DNA of 64,000 nt from Streptomyces sp. S.PB5 (lineage in GTDB: Bacteria; Actinomycetota; Actinomycetes; Streptomycetales; Streptomycetaceae), in assembly GCF_030403745.1 (NCBI RefSeq), contig NZ_JAQMWP010000002.1:434001-498000 (forward strand), read 5' to 3'. The notes below the pieces were generated by a model. That model made no database searches. It worked only from the letters and a program-made list of their open reading frames with translations, and had not been told where the DNA came from. The position numbers and the translations under genes are program-made. Every line of letters starts with the position of its first letter. Position 1 is the stretch's first letter. Of the stretch, positions 36,101 through 43,603 are shown piece by piece.

Positions 36101-36330
36101 CCAACGCCATCCGCCACGCCACCGGCCCCGTCCAGCTCCGCCTCCTCCGCGACCGCGCCCTGATCTGCGAGGTCTCCGACGGCAGCAGCACCTCACCCCG
36201 ACTGCGCCGTGCCAAGAACGAGGACGAGGGCGGGCGCGGCCTCTTCCTGGTCGCCCAGCTGACCGAGCGCTGGGGAACGCGCCACACGCCCGAGGGCAAG
36301 GTCATCTGGACGGAGCTGCCGCTGCCGTGA
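33112..36330 (+). CDS. GAF/SpoIIE phosphatase/HATPase multidomain signalling protein
   Basis: About 1072 residues from GTG 33112 (starts a few codons downstream cannot be excluded). An N-terminal GAF-type sensor region (about 1-215) resembles those of AcoR-type regulators (FDASERIVGTNGVGTALVE). A long Ala/Gly/Val/Ser-rich linker of low complexity follows (about 330-500), then a second GAF domain (about 527-702). The PP2C/SpoIIE phosphatase (about 705-935) has VGGDWFDVIPL and VGDVVGHG carrying the metal-binding Asp residues. The C-terminal anti-sigma-type ATPase has the N-box ELVTNAIRHATG (about 993). Such proteins control anti-anti-sigma factors by dephosphorylation and phosphorylation. It is convergent with a similar protein, and ends only nine bases from it. 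Confidence 0.9.
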   Translation: MREVILLSVAWDDIGGLVDAHERFLAGARVDADVRGSVLDSWKRCRSAGLEPDRLRVPYAPGLTLDGPFLLAAEPVLKNLASSLSEAGMTIALCDGQGRIVQRIGGGRRLSDRLDDVNFAPGFDASERIVGTNGVGTALVERSPVYVVGREHFADCLQPFACAGAPVRNPLSGRIEAVLDLTCLRDDGDPAMLRLVREAAHAIEARMLEQSAARERALLAAYRRATARAATDRRQPDRAGGAGDELGRVDLAVLREKAEELLASPHRTLDEVPLSGGRTATLLRRHIRGAAGETGVVVEARILGGPHVRRVCLTAPTAPVTPTLALPHSPVPSAPAPAPSPAPARTVVPSAGLRIVVPPPPEVERQGLSESGATLPGGAAAVTTESGTAVEPGAAVGAEAAVGLEGKSSAGAASAVGGATRMPGPSGTGADVEAGLPGGIETAAGPGTGVSAASAAGASVASGTVVSAAAGTVVAADGGLGGEAPPSAAPQPGTDGPAADVRLLLLGEPGVGRLAVLARRRLELLRDAGARIGTTLDVTRTAEELAEVTVERFADFVAVDLPDAVLHGEEPGPLGADTTLRRVALGAVHEESQLNGVGDPVRYTPATPQAHSLETRQSVLEPVPAAAGERLAQDPARGERVLLAGIHSLITVPLRARGATLGVVSFYRSQKPAPFEDDDLALAQELAGRAAICIDNARRYTREHNTALALQRSLLPRGRSEQSAVEVAYRYLPAQAGVGGDWFDVIPLSGARVALVVGDVVGHGLHAAATMGRLRTAVHNFCSLDLPPDDLLTHLDDLVGRLDRGEGWAAESSPDSGIVGATCLYAVYDPVSRRCTLTRAGHPLPAVVDPDGTVTFVELPSAPPLGLGGMPFETVELELAEGSQLVLYTDGLIEDRHRDIDTGLDRLRTVLAQAGRPPEETCEAVLDALLPARPHDDVALLVARTHALDSERVATWDLPSDPAVVSRSRAAVAGQLAAWGLEELSFTAELVASELVTNAIRHATGPVQLRLLRDRALICEVSDGSSTSPRLRRAKNEDEGGRGLFLVAQLTERWGTRHTPEGKVIWTELPLP

Positions 36331-36335
36331 GCGGC
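36318..36335. terminator. Short hairpin between two convergent SpoIIE-type genes
   Basis: GCCGCT-(6)-AGCGGC spans the stop codon of the plus-strand gene. The 6-bp stem without a T-run is weak; a bidirectional terminator role is suggested only by position. Confidence 0.3.
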
Positions 36336-36339
36336 GAGG

Positions 36340-39108
36340 TCAGGGGCGTTCCAGCTCGAACCAGACGACCTTGCCGGTGCTCAGCCGGGTCGCGCCCCAG
36401 CGCCGCGCCAGCCTGTTGACGAGGTACAGCCCGCGCCCGCCCTCGTCGGTGGCCCGGGCCTGCCGCAGCCGCGGCAACTGCGGTACGTCGTCGCCGACTT
36501 CGCAGCGCAGTACGTCCGTGCGCAGCAGTCGCAAGGTCACCGGGCGGGTGGAGTAGCGCACTGCGTTCGTCACCATCTCGCTCACCAAGAGCTCGGCGGA
36601 GTCGCTCAGTTCCTCAAGTCCCCAGTCGGACAAGGCCCGTCGGACCAGTCGCCGGGCCCGGCCGGGCGCCGCGTCCTCCGGCTCCAGGAACCAGTACGCC
36701 ACATCGCTCGGCGCGATCCCGTCGAAGCGGGCCGCGAGCAGTGCGATGTCGTCGTCCCGGTCGCCCGGTCCGAGCATGTCGAGCACCTCGTCGCAGAGCG
36801 CCTCCAGCGGCGGCGGGCGGTCCGGCCCGGTGAGCTGAGCGGTCGCGGCGAGCTTCTCCCGCAGCTGCTCCATGCCGGTCCACACGTCCCGCAGCCGCGA
36901 CTCGACGAGCCCGTCGGTGTACAGCAGCAGGGTCGCCCCGGCCGGCGCCTCCAGCTCCACGGCCTCGAAGTCGACGCCGCCGACACCGATCGGCGCGCCC
37001 GGGGGCACGTCCAGGACCTCGGCCCGGCCGCCCACGTGCAGCAGGATCGGCGGCAGGTGACCGGCGCTGGCGATGGTGATCTTGTGGGCCACGGGGTCGT
37101 AGACGGCGTAGACACAGGTGGCCATGCGGTCCGTGCCGAGGCGCTGGGCCTGCTCGTCGAGGTGGTGCAGCACCTCCTGCGGCGGCAGATCGAGCCCCGC
37201 GAGCGTCAGGGCCGTGGTCCGCAGCTGGCCCATGATCGCGGCGGAGGTCATGGAGTGCCCCATGACGTCACCGACCACGAGCGCCACCCGGCTGCCGGTC
37301 AGCGGGATCGCGTCGTACCAGTCGCCGCCGACGCGCGCGGTCTCTGCCGCCGGTAGATAGCGCGAGGCCAGCCGGACGCCCGTCGGCCGGGGGAGCGTCT
37401 CGGGCAGCATGGTGCGCTGCAACTCGTCGGCGATGTAGGCCTCACGGCCGTACAGCATCGCCTTGTCGATGCCGAGCGCGGTGTGCGTGGCGAGCTGGGC
37501 GGCGATGAGGAGGTCGTCCGGCTCGAAGGGGGTGCGTTCGGGGTGCCGCAGGAACAGTGCGGCGCCGATGACCCGGCGCCGGCCACGGAACGGGGCGAGG
37601 ATGGCGCGCCCGCCGTCGGGGACGATCGACTGGCCGTCCTCGCCGAGGAGTTCCGGCAGCGCGGCGCGGACGGCGGGGGAGTCGGCGAGGACGGGACGTA
37701 CACCTCGCAGGACGTTCTCGAGCGCACCGCCGGGCCGCACCTCGGACCGTTGGGGAAGGAACTCGTCCAGGCCGTACGGAGCCCTGTCGCCGTCCTCGTC
37801 GTGCCCGTCCTGTTCCATCCGGTCGGTGCGGCGCAGGCGCAGCACCAGCGGGCCCGTGGGCCGTTCGTCGCCGACCGGCAGCGGCTCGCGCAGATAGACC
37901 AGGATCGTGTCGGAGAACGTCGGCACGGTCGCCCGGCACAGCCCCGTCACGATCTCGTCGAGGTCGATGCCGCGGGCGATCCGCCGGGTCGCGGCCCCCG
38001 CGAAGCGCAGCCGGTCCATGTCCCGCGGCATGGGCGTGGGCCGGCCGGGCGGCAGGTTCTGTCCGGTGTGCCGCCCAGGGGCGCCGGACCCGATTGCCGG
38101 TGGAGAAGCCGCCGACGGGCGTTCCCTTCGCGCCGGAGCGGCCGCAGCGGGCGGAGCGGCCGCAGCGGCCGGGGCGGCCGGGGCCTCGGCCACGCCGAGG
38201 GCGACGTGCGTGGCGAGATGGCCGACCGCCTCGACGTCAGCGGTGTCGAAGACGTCGCGGTCGGGGCGGCGGAGGAACACGGCCGCCCCGATCACGCCCT
38301 CGGGGGTGGTCATGGGGGCGAGGAGGACGCGATCGCCTTTCGGGAGACGGGGAGCCGGGCCCAGCAGTTCGCGCAGTGCCCCCTGGAGCGCGGGGGAGCT
38401 CCGGCCCAACGTCTCGCCCGCGAGCAGGACTTCGGCCAGGACGCCGGACTGCGACACCGCGGTGAGGGCTGGTGCCGTGCCGCCCATCGCGCCGCCGAGG
38501 CCTGCTCCGCGTACGGGAGGTTGCTCGGCCGCCCGCCTGGCCGTCGCGTGCAGTTCGAGGCGTAGTTCGTCGATACCGGAGTAGCCGAGCAGGGTGGCGG
38601 TGCGGACGACCGCGCCCGGGTCGGTGCCGGCGAGTTCGGCGATGCCGGTGATTTCCAGGTCCGCGTAGCGGACCGGGTCGGCCAGTACTTCGGCGACCCG
38701 GTGTTCGTCGGGGGAGAGCGTCGAGGGGCGGTTTCGCAGCCTGTTCGGCAGGGCACTCAGGGCGATCCGCGCATGTTCCGCCTGCGAACCCCGGAAGTCG
38801 CTCGCGGTCAGAAGGAGCCGGTCGGGCACCTTTTCCGGCCGGTGTCGGGGCCCTTGCCCGTGGTCGACATAGACGAGCACCGCGTCCGCCACATGCTCCA
38901 CGCCCGCCGCGCACAGCTCCTGGACGACCTCGGCCCGATCCCTGGCACGGGCGATACGGCGCACCGCGCCGGCGAGCAACAGCTGAGGATCCGACCGCAT
39001 CGCCTCATCTTTGGGGAGCCCGGAAGATCTGTCCAGCCGTACGCCCGCAGCCGGACCTGCCAACTCGGCGTCGGTGACCATGACTTCGTCGTACCGGTGA
39101 CATCGCAT
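36340..39108 (-). CDS. Twin-GAF/SpoIIE phosphatase/HATPase signalling protein
   Basis: About 922 residues from ATG 39108; ATG 39081 (MVTDAELAG) is equally possible and neither has a strong ribosome-binding site. It contains two sensor segments of similar design (VRRIARARDRAEVVQELCAA at about 48; TRRIARGIDLDEIVTGLCRA at about 372). Each is followed by a GAF-like part (LLAPMTTPEGVIGAAVFLRR; AILAPFRGRRRVIGAALFLR), pointing to internal duplication. The SpoIIE/PP2C domain follows (RVGGDWYDAIPLTG; VGDVMGHSM), then the ATPase with SEMVTNAVRYSTRPV and DEGGRGLYLVNRL. Alone among the neighbours it joins an RpiR/HTH-like stretch (about 115-185, DLEITGIAELAGTDPGAV) to GAF sensing, which resembles a transcription-factor helix but may be structural. 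No transmembrane segment is seen. Confidence 0.88.
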   Translation of the reverse strand: MRCHRYDEVMVTDAELAGPAAGVRLDRSSGLPKDEAMRSDPQLLLAGAVRRIARARDRAEVVQELCAAGVEHVADAVLVYVDHGQGPRHRPEKVPDRLLLTASDFRGSQAEHARIALSALPNRLRNRPSTLSPDEHRVAEVLADPVRYADLEITGIAELAGTDPGAVVRTATLLGYSGIDELRLELHATARRAAEQPPVRGAGLGGAMGGTAPALTAVSQSGVLAEVLLAGETLGRSSPALQGALRELLGPAPRLPKGDRVLLAPMTTPEGVIGAAVFLRRPDRDVFDTADVEAVGHLATHVALGVAEAPAAPAAAAAPPAAAAPARRERPSAASPPAIGSGAPGRHTGQNLPPGRPTPMPRDMDRLRFAGAATRRIARGIDLDEIVTGLCRATVPTFSDTILVYLREPLPVGDERPTGPLVLRLRRTDRMEQDGHDEDGDRAPYGLDEFLPQRSEVRPGGALENVLRGVRPVLADSPAVRAALPELLGEDGQSIVPDGGRAILAPFRGRRRVIGAALFLRHPERTPFEPDDLLIAAQLATHTALGIDKAMLYGREAYIADELQRTMLPETLPRPTGVRLASRYLPAAETARVGGDWYDAIPLTGSRVALVVGDVMGHSMTSAAIMGQLRTTALTLAGLDLPPQEVLHHLDEQAQRLGTDRMATCVYAVYDPVAHKITIASAGHLPPILLHVGGRAEVLDVPPGAPIGVGGVDFEAVELEAPAGATLLLYTDGLVESRLRDVWTGMEQLREKLAATAQLTGPDRPPPLEALCDEVLDMLGPGDRDDDIALLAARFDGIAPSDVAYWFLEPEDAAPGRARRLVRRALSDWGLEELSDSAELLVSEMVTNAVRYSTRPVTLRLLRTDVLRCEVGDDVPQLPRLRQARATDEGGRGLYLVNRLARRWGATRLSTGKVVWFELERP

Positions 39109-39184
39109 CGGCTACGGTCGGACCCGTGACAGCAGGGACGCCCGGCATCCAGCCCCCTCGCCCGACCTCGGTCCGCTGAGGTCG

Positions 39185-39226
39185 TTCACAGCTCACAGCT
39201 CACAGCTCACGGCTCACGGCTCACCG
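39185..39226. repeat. 7-bp tandem repeat at the 3' end of the histidine kinase gene
   Basis: Six units of CTCACRG (ttcacag, ctcacag x2, ctcacgg x2, ctcaccg) covering the kinase stop codon and the following spacer. Slippage could move the stop because 7 is not a multiple of 3. Confidence 0.8.
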
Positions 39227-40683
39227 TTCCGCGCCACCGCCCCGCCCCGCCCGAGCGGCAGCGCCACCGTGAACACCGTCCGTCCCGGCTCGCTGCTCAC
39301 CTCCACCGTCCCCCCGTGCGCCCGCACCAGGGAGTGGGCGACCGCCAGGCCCAGTCCGCTGCCGCCTCGGTCCCGGCTGCGGGCCTTGTCGATCCGGTAG
39401 AAGCGGTCGAAGACCTTCTCGCGGTCGGCGGGCGGGATGCCCGGGCCCGCGTCGGTGACCCGGACGACCGCCCGCCCGGCGGCGGCCGTGACCGCCACCG
39501 TCACCGGGGTGCCGGGCGGGGTGTGGACGGCCGCGTTGGTGAGGAGGTTGTCCAGGACCTGCCGGATGCGGTGCGGGTCCAGGCGCAGCGTCAGCCCCTC
39601 GGGCCGGTCCGTCAACATCAGGGGGCGGTCCGGGTGTGCGGCGCGGAACGCGTCGGCCGCCTCGTGGACCAGCCCCACCAGGTCCGTGTCCTTCGGGCGC
39701 AGCGGGGTCTCCACCTCGGCCGCGTCCAGGCGGGCGAGCAGCAGCAGGTCGTCCAGGAGGACACCCATCCGGGCCGCCTCCGCGCGGAGCCGCGCCAGGT
39801 GCTTGTCCCGTTCCTCGGGGGCGTTGGCGGCGGCGTACTGGAAGAGGTCCGCATAGCCCCGTACCGACATCAGAGGGGTGCGCAGCTCGTGGCTGGCGTC
39901 CGCGACGAACCTGCGCAGGCGCTGTTCGGCCTCCGCGCGCACCGCGAGGGAGTCGTCGATGTGCTCCAGCATGGTGTTGAACGCGGTGCGCAGCTCCTCG
40001 ACCTCCGGGCCGCCGTCCCGGCCGTCGGCGCGCAGCGGGAGCCGGGCCTCCGGGTCGGTGAGGTTGTGGGAGCTGATGCCGTGCGCGGTGTGGGCCATGT
40101 CGCTCAGCGGCTTCAGGCCGTTGCGCAGCACCTTGCGGCCGAACAGCACCAGCGCCAGCAGTGCGAGTCCGAACACGACGACCTGGATCGTGATCAGCTG
40201 CTCGACGGTGTCCTCGATCCCGTCCATGGGCGCGGCGCTGACCAGGACCACCCCGGGCTCGACCTCGCAGGCCCGCAGCCGGTAGTCGCCCGCGCCCTCG
40301 AGATGCTCGGTGCTCAGCACCTCCGTACTGGCGGTGGTCTGCTCCTTCGCGACGGCGGTGAAGTCGTCGACGTCCTTCGGCAGGTCGGTGGGGTCCTCGG
40401 GCGTGCGCAGCTCGGGGACGCCGTCCTTGACGTCGTACACGGCGTAGTACCAGCGGTAGTACTTCTTGCCCGCGAGCGAGCCGTTGTCCTGGATGCCCTT
40501 GGACTGGGCGACCTGGGCGATCTGGAGCTGCTCGTTGAGCTGCGCCGACAGATAGTCCCGCATGTACGTGGTCAGCGCGGTGCCCACGACGCCGAACACC
40601 AGCAGCGCCAGCACCCCGAGGCCGAGCGCCAGCCGGGTGCCGAGCCGGAGCCTGCCGTACGCCTGACGGAACCGCCGGATCAC
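39214..40683 (-). CDS. Sensor histidine kinase (OmpR-type partner)
   Basis: A 489-residue membrane kinase. TM1 lies at about residues 18-40 (LALGLGVLALLVFGVVGTAL), then an extracytoplasmic sensor of about 120 residues, and TM2 at about 165-187 (VVVFGLALLALVLFGRKVL). A HAMP region follows, then HisKA with the phospho-acceptor in DASHELRTPLMSVRGY (about 264). The ATPase has DNLLTNAAVHTP, DAGPGIPP and GGSGLGLAVAH. The start overlaps the response-regulator stop (ATGA). The pair is divergent from the flavin electron-transfer operon at 41523, which makes that operon a candidate target. The signal sensed is unknown. Confidence 0.93.
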   Translation of the reverse strand: MIRRFRQAYGRLRLGTRLALGLGVLALLVFGVVGTALTTYMRDYLSAQLNEQLQIAQVAQSKGIQDNGSLAGKKYYRWYYAVYDVKDGVPELRTPEDPTDLPKDVDDFTAVAKEQTTASTEVLSTEHLEGAGDYRLRACEVEPGVVLVSAAPMDGIEDTVEQLITIQVVVFGLALLALVLFGRKVLRNGLKPLSDMAHTAHGISSHNLTDPEARLPLRADGRDGGPEVEELRTAFNTMLEHIDDSLAVRAEAEQRLRRFVADASHELRTPLMSVRGYADLFQYAAANAPEERDKHLARLRAEAARMGVLLDDLLLLARLDAAEVETPLRPKDTDLVGLVHEAADAFRAAHPDRPLMLTDRPEGLTLRLDPHRIRQVLDNLLTNAAVHTPPGTPVTVAVTAAAGRAVVRVTDAGPGIPPADREKVFDRFYRIDKARSRDRGGSGLGLAVAHSLVRAHGGTVEVSSEPGRTVFTVALPLGRGGAVARNGEP

Positions 40684-41390
40684 TCGGCCGCCTGCCGGAT
40701 CACGTATCCGAAGCCCCGCACGGTGTGGATGAGGGGATCACCGGTCTCGTCGCCCAGCTTGCGGCGCAGCCGGCTGACGACCAGCTCGACGACGTTGGAG
40801 CGGCCGCCGAAGCCGTACTCCCACACATGGTCGAGGATCTGCGCCTTGGTGAGCACGGTCGGCGACTTGCGCATCAGATAGCGCAGCACCTCGTACTCGG
40901 TGGGGGTGAGGGTGAGCAGCCGTTCGCCACGGCGCACCTCGCGGGTGTCCTCGTCCATCGTCAGGTCCCCGACCCGCAGCACCGAGCGCTGGAAGCCGGG
41001 CCCGGCCGAGCGCCGCAGCACGGTCCGCAGCCGGGCCATCAGCTCCTCCACCGCGAACGGCTTGACCAGGTAGTCGTCGCCGCCCCGGGTCAGCCCCGCC
41101 ACCCGGTCGGCGACCGCGTCCCGGGCCGTGAGGAACACCACGGGCACCATCATCCCCGAGCGCCGGAGCCGCTCCAGGACGCCGAAGCCGTCGAGGTCGG
41201 GCAGCATCAGGTCGAGCACCACGATGTCCGGCTTGAACTCCGCGGCACGGCGCAGCGCCTCCTCACCGGAGTTCGCGGTCGCCGCGTCCCAGCCCTCGTA
41301 GCGGGCGACGGTCGCCACGAGGTCGGCGATGGGCGGGTCGTCGTCCACGACGAGGAGGCGTACTTTTTCCACCTGCCCATAGTGCGTCAC
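40680..41390 (-). CDS. OmpR/PhoB-type response regulator
   Basis: A 236-residue regulator from GTG 41390, preceded by GGAG at 11 bases; GTG 41372 is an alternative. The receiver domain has the acidic pocket VVDDDPP, phospho-acceptor Asp in DIVVLDLMLPDLDG, conserved Thr in FLTARDAV and Lys in YLVKPF. The C-terminal winged helix (LTLTPTEYEVLRYLM; SNVVELVVSRLRRKLGD) binds DNA. A 10-bp palindrome GTCGTACGAC (41449-41458) in the divergent promoter region could be part of its binding site, but this is weak evidence. Confidence 0.93.
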   Translation of the reverse strand: MTHYGQVEKVRLLVVDDDPPIADLVATVARYEGWDAATANSGEEALRRAAEFKPDIVVLDLMLPDLDGFGVLERLRRSGMMVPVVFLTARDAVADRVAGLTRGGDDYLVKPFAVEELMARLRTVLRRSAGPGFQRSVLRVGDLTMDEDTREVRRGERLLTLTPTEYEVLRYLMRKSPTVLTKAQILDHVWEYGFGGRSNVVELVVSRLRRKLGDETGDPLIHTVRGFGYVIRQAAE

Positions 41391-41522
41391 GACGGCCACG
41401 GCTCCAGGGCCGGTACCGCCCAACGGTCACATCGATAACCACTTGAAAGTCGTACGACAGCTGATCGACAGGTGGCCCGGGTGAAGCTCGATTACCCCAG
41501 CCCCGATCAAGGAGCGCCGTCC

Positions 41523-42863
41523 GTGACGACGACCGTCCAATCGCCCCCAGCGCCCCCCACGGCGATACGGCCGAAAGTGGTGGCCCGCACGGGCCTGTAC
41601 GCCGTACTCGCCGCGAACGCGATCGCCGTGGCCGTCTTCTTCGCCCAGGCCGGCTTCGCCTCCAACGCGCTGATCGTGCTGGGCCGCCTCGCCGGCCTCT
41701 ACGGGGCCCTCCTCATGGCCTTCCAGCTGGTGCTGGTGGCCCGCCTGCCGTGGCTCGACCGCCGCATCGGCATGGACCGGCTGACCTCCTGGCACCGCTG
41801 GACCGGCTTCGGCATCCTCTGGACGCTCCTCGCCCACGCCGTCTTCATCGCCTTCGGCTACGCCGAGGGCACCGACGTCGGGCCCATCAGCACGGTCGTC
41901 GACCTCGCCGAGACCACCGAGGGCGTGCTCCGTGCCATCGTCGCCCTCGCGATCATCATCGTCGTGGGCGCCGTCTCGGCCCGCTACGCCCGGCGCCGCC
42001 TGGCCTACGAGACCTGGCACTTCATCCACCTCTACACCTACGTCGCCGTGGTGCTGGCCTTCACCCACCAGGTCGCCGTCGGCACGACCTTCGCCTCCTC
42101 CAAGACCGCCACCGCCTACTGGTACGGCGTCTGGGGCGTCGCCCTCGGCTCGGTGGCCGTGGGCCGCGCGGTGCTGCCGCTGTGGCGCAACCTCCGCCAC
42201 CAGTTCCGCGTCGAGGCCGTCGTCCCCGAGTCCGACAACGTCGTCTCGATCTACATCACCGGCCGCGACCTCGACAAGCTCCCCGCCCGCGCCGGCCAGT
42301 TCTTCCTGTGGCGGTTCCTCACCAAGGACCGCTGGTGGCAGGCCAACCCCTTCTCCCTGTCGGCGGCCCCCGACGGCCGCACCCTGCGCCTGACCGCGAA
42401 GGCCGCCGGTGACGGCAGCGCTGCTCTGCGGCACCTCAAGCCCGGCACCCGCGTCTTCGCCGAGGGCCCCTACGGCGCCTTCACCGCGCTGCACCGCACT
42501 CGCCCCGAAGCGGTCCTGATCGCGGGCGGCGTCGGCGTCACCCCGATCCGGGCCCTCCTGGAGGAGCTGCACGGCCACGCGGTCGTCATCTACCGCGTCG
42601 CCACCGACCGGGACGCCGTCCTCTACGACGAGCTGCGCGAGCTCGCCCAGGCCAAGGGCGCCGAGCTGCACCTGGTGACCGGGCCCGTCTCCCCCGACAA
42701 GCTGGCCCCGGCGGAGCTGTTGCGCATGGTCCCCGACATCACCGACCGGGACGTCTTCCTGTGCGGGCCGCCCCCGATGATGAACGCCGTCCTCGGCAGC
42801 CTGCGCGAGCTGGACGTGCCCAAGGCGCAGACCCACTTCGAGCGCTTCAGCCTGGCGGGATGA
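41523..42863 (+). CDS. Membrane ferredoxin-reductase-like flavoprotein (ferric reductase fold)
   Basis: A 446-residue protein. GTG 41523 was chosen because AAGGAG sits upstream; GTG 41472 lacks one. Six membrane helices (about residues 25-215) contain paired histidines (SWHRWTGFGILWTLLAHAVF; ETWHFIHLYTYVAVVLAFTHQ) likely to bind haem. A cytoplasmic FAD-binding part (RAGQFFLWRF; NPFSLSAAP) and an NAD-binding part follow (IAGGVGVTPIRALLEEL; DVFLCGPPPMM). It should pass electrons from NAD(P)H across the membrane. The next two genes encode an FMN-binding lipoprotein-like domain protein and the flavin transferase that loads it, so the three form a trans-membrane flavin electron-transfer unit. Confidence 0.9.
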   Translation: MTTTVQSPPAPPTAIRPKVVARTGLYAVLAANAIAVAVFFAQAGFASNALIVLGRLAGLYGALLMAFQLVLVARLPWLDRRIGMDRLTSWHRWTGFGILWTLLAHAVFIAFGYAEGTDVGPISTVVDLAETTEGVLRAIVALAIIIVVGAVSARYARRRLAYETWHFIHLYTYVAVVLAFTHQVAVGTTFASSKTATAYWYGVWGVALGSVAVGRAVLPLWRNLRHQFRVEAVVPESDNVVSIYITGRDLDKLPARAGQFFLWRFLTKDRWWQANPFSLSAAPDGRTLRLTAKAAGDGSAALRHLKPGTRVFAEGPYGAFTALHRTRPEAVLIAGGVGVTPIRALLEELHGHAVVIYRVATDRDAVLYDELRELAQAKGAELHLVTGPVSPDKLAPAELLRMVPDITDRDVFLCGPPPMMNAVLGSLRELDVPKAQTHFERFSLAG

Positions 42864-42873
42864 GGAAGAGATC

Positions 42874-43593
42874 GTGAAGCGAGCCATACCTGTAGTCGTC
42901 CTCAGCATCGCGGGCCTGGTCCCGGTCTGGATGTACGAGCCGTCGGCCGGCGGCACCGGCACGTCCACGCCGGAGGCCGCGTCGACCCCCTCGTCGTCCT
43001 CCTCCGCGGGGTCCTCGTCCGGCACCGTCGTCAAGGGCTCGGCCCTGACCACCGAGAAGGGCCCGGTGCAGGTCGAGGTGACCTTCCAGGGCGAGAAGAT
43101 CACCGCGGTGCGGATGCTCCAGCAGCCGAACCATCCGCAGACGACGGCCGCCGTGCCGAAGCTGATCGCGGAGACCCTGGAGGCGCAGAGCGCCGACATC
43201 GACACCGTGTCCGGTGCGACGATCACCAGCGACGCCTACAAGGAGTCCCTCCAGGCCGCGATCGACGAGAACGCGAAGTCGGCGTCCACGTCCTCCTCCT
43301 CGGCTGCCTCGCCGTCGGCCTCCGCTGCCGCCGCCTCTCAGACGGTCGACGGTTCCGCCGTGAACACCGAGAAGGGCACCGTGCAGGTGCAGGTGACCTT
43401 CGAGGGCGACGAGATCTCCGCCGTGAAGATGCTCCAGCAGCCCAACCATCCGCAGACGACGGCCGCCGTGCCGAAGCTGATCGCGGAGACCCTGGAGGCG
43501 CAGAGCGCCGACATCGACACGGTCTCCGGTGCGACGATCACCAGTGACGGCTACAAGGAGTCCCTCCAGGCCGCGATCGACGCGAAGGGCTGA
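42874..43593 (+). CDS. Extracytoplasmic protein with two tandem FMN-binding domains
   Basis: A 239-residue protein from GTG 42874 (GAGGAAGAG upstream). A short hydrophobic N-terminal segment (IPVVVLSIAGLVPVWMY) is a signal anchor, followed by a Ser/Thr-rich linker. Two FMN-binding domains follow, at about residues 55-130 and 160-237, separated by another Ser/Ala-rich linker. Each has the flavinylation motif TVSGATITSD, in which the second Thr normally carries covalently bound FMN. The domains are almost identical over the last 50 residues, and so is their DNA, a recent duplication. It should carry two flavins attached by the ApbE protein encoded next and accept electrons from the membrane reductase. 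Confidence 0.92.
   Translation: MKRAIPVVVLSIAGLVPVWMYEPSAGGTGTSTPEAASTPSSSSSAGSSSGTVVKGSALTTEKGPVQVEVTFQGEKITAVRMLQQPNHPQTTAAVPKLIAETLEAQSADIDTVSGATITSDAYKESLQAAIDENAKSASTSSSSAASPSASAAAASQTVDGSAVNTEKGTVQVQVTFEGDEISAVKMLQQPNHPQTTAAVPKLIAETLEAQSADIDTVSGATITSDGYKESLQAAIDAKG
43114..43580 (+). repeat. 152-bp near-identical duplication inside the FMN-binding gene
   Basis: 43114-43265 and 43429-43580 differ at 5 of 152 positions, offset by 315 bp (an exact multiple of three). The conservation extends to third codon positions, so it is a recent duplication or is kept alike by gene conversion. Confidence 0.85.
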
Positions 43594-43603
43594 CGGACCG
43601 ATC

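Noticed and set aside
41427..43226. 599-codon frame antisense to the ferredoxin-reductase and FMN-binding genes
   Set aside because: Gly/Asp/Val-rich shadow of well-supported genes on the other strand.
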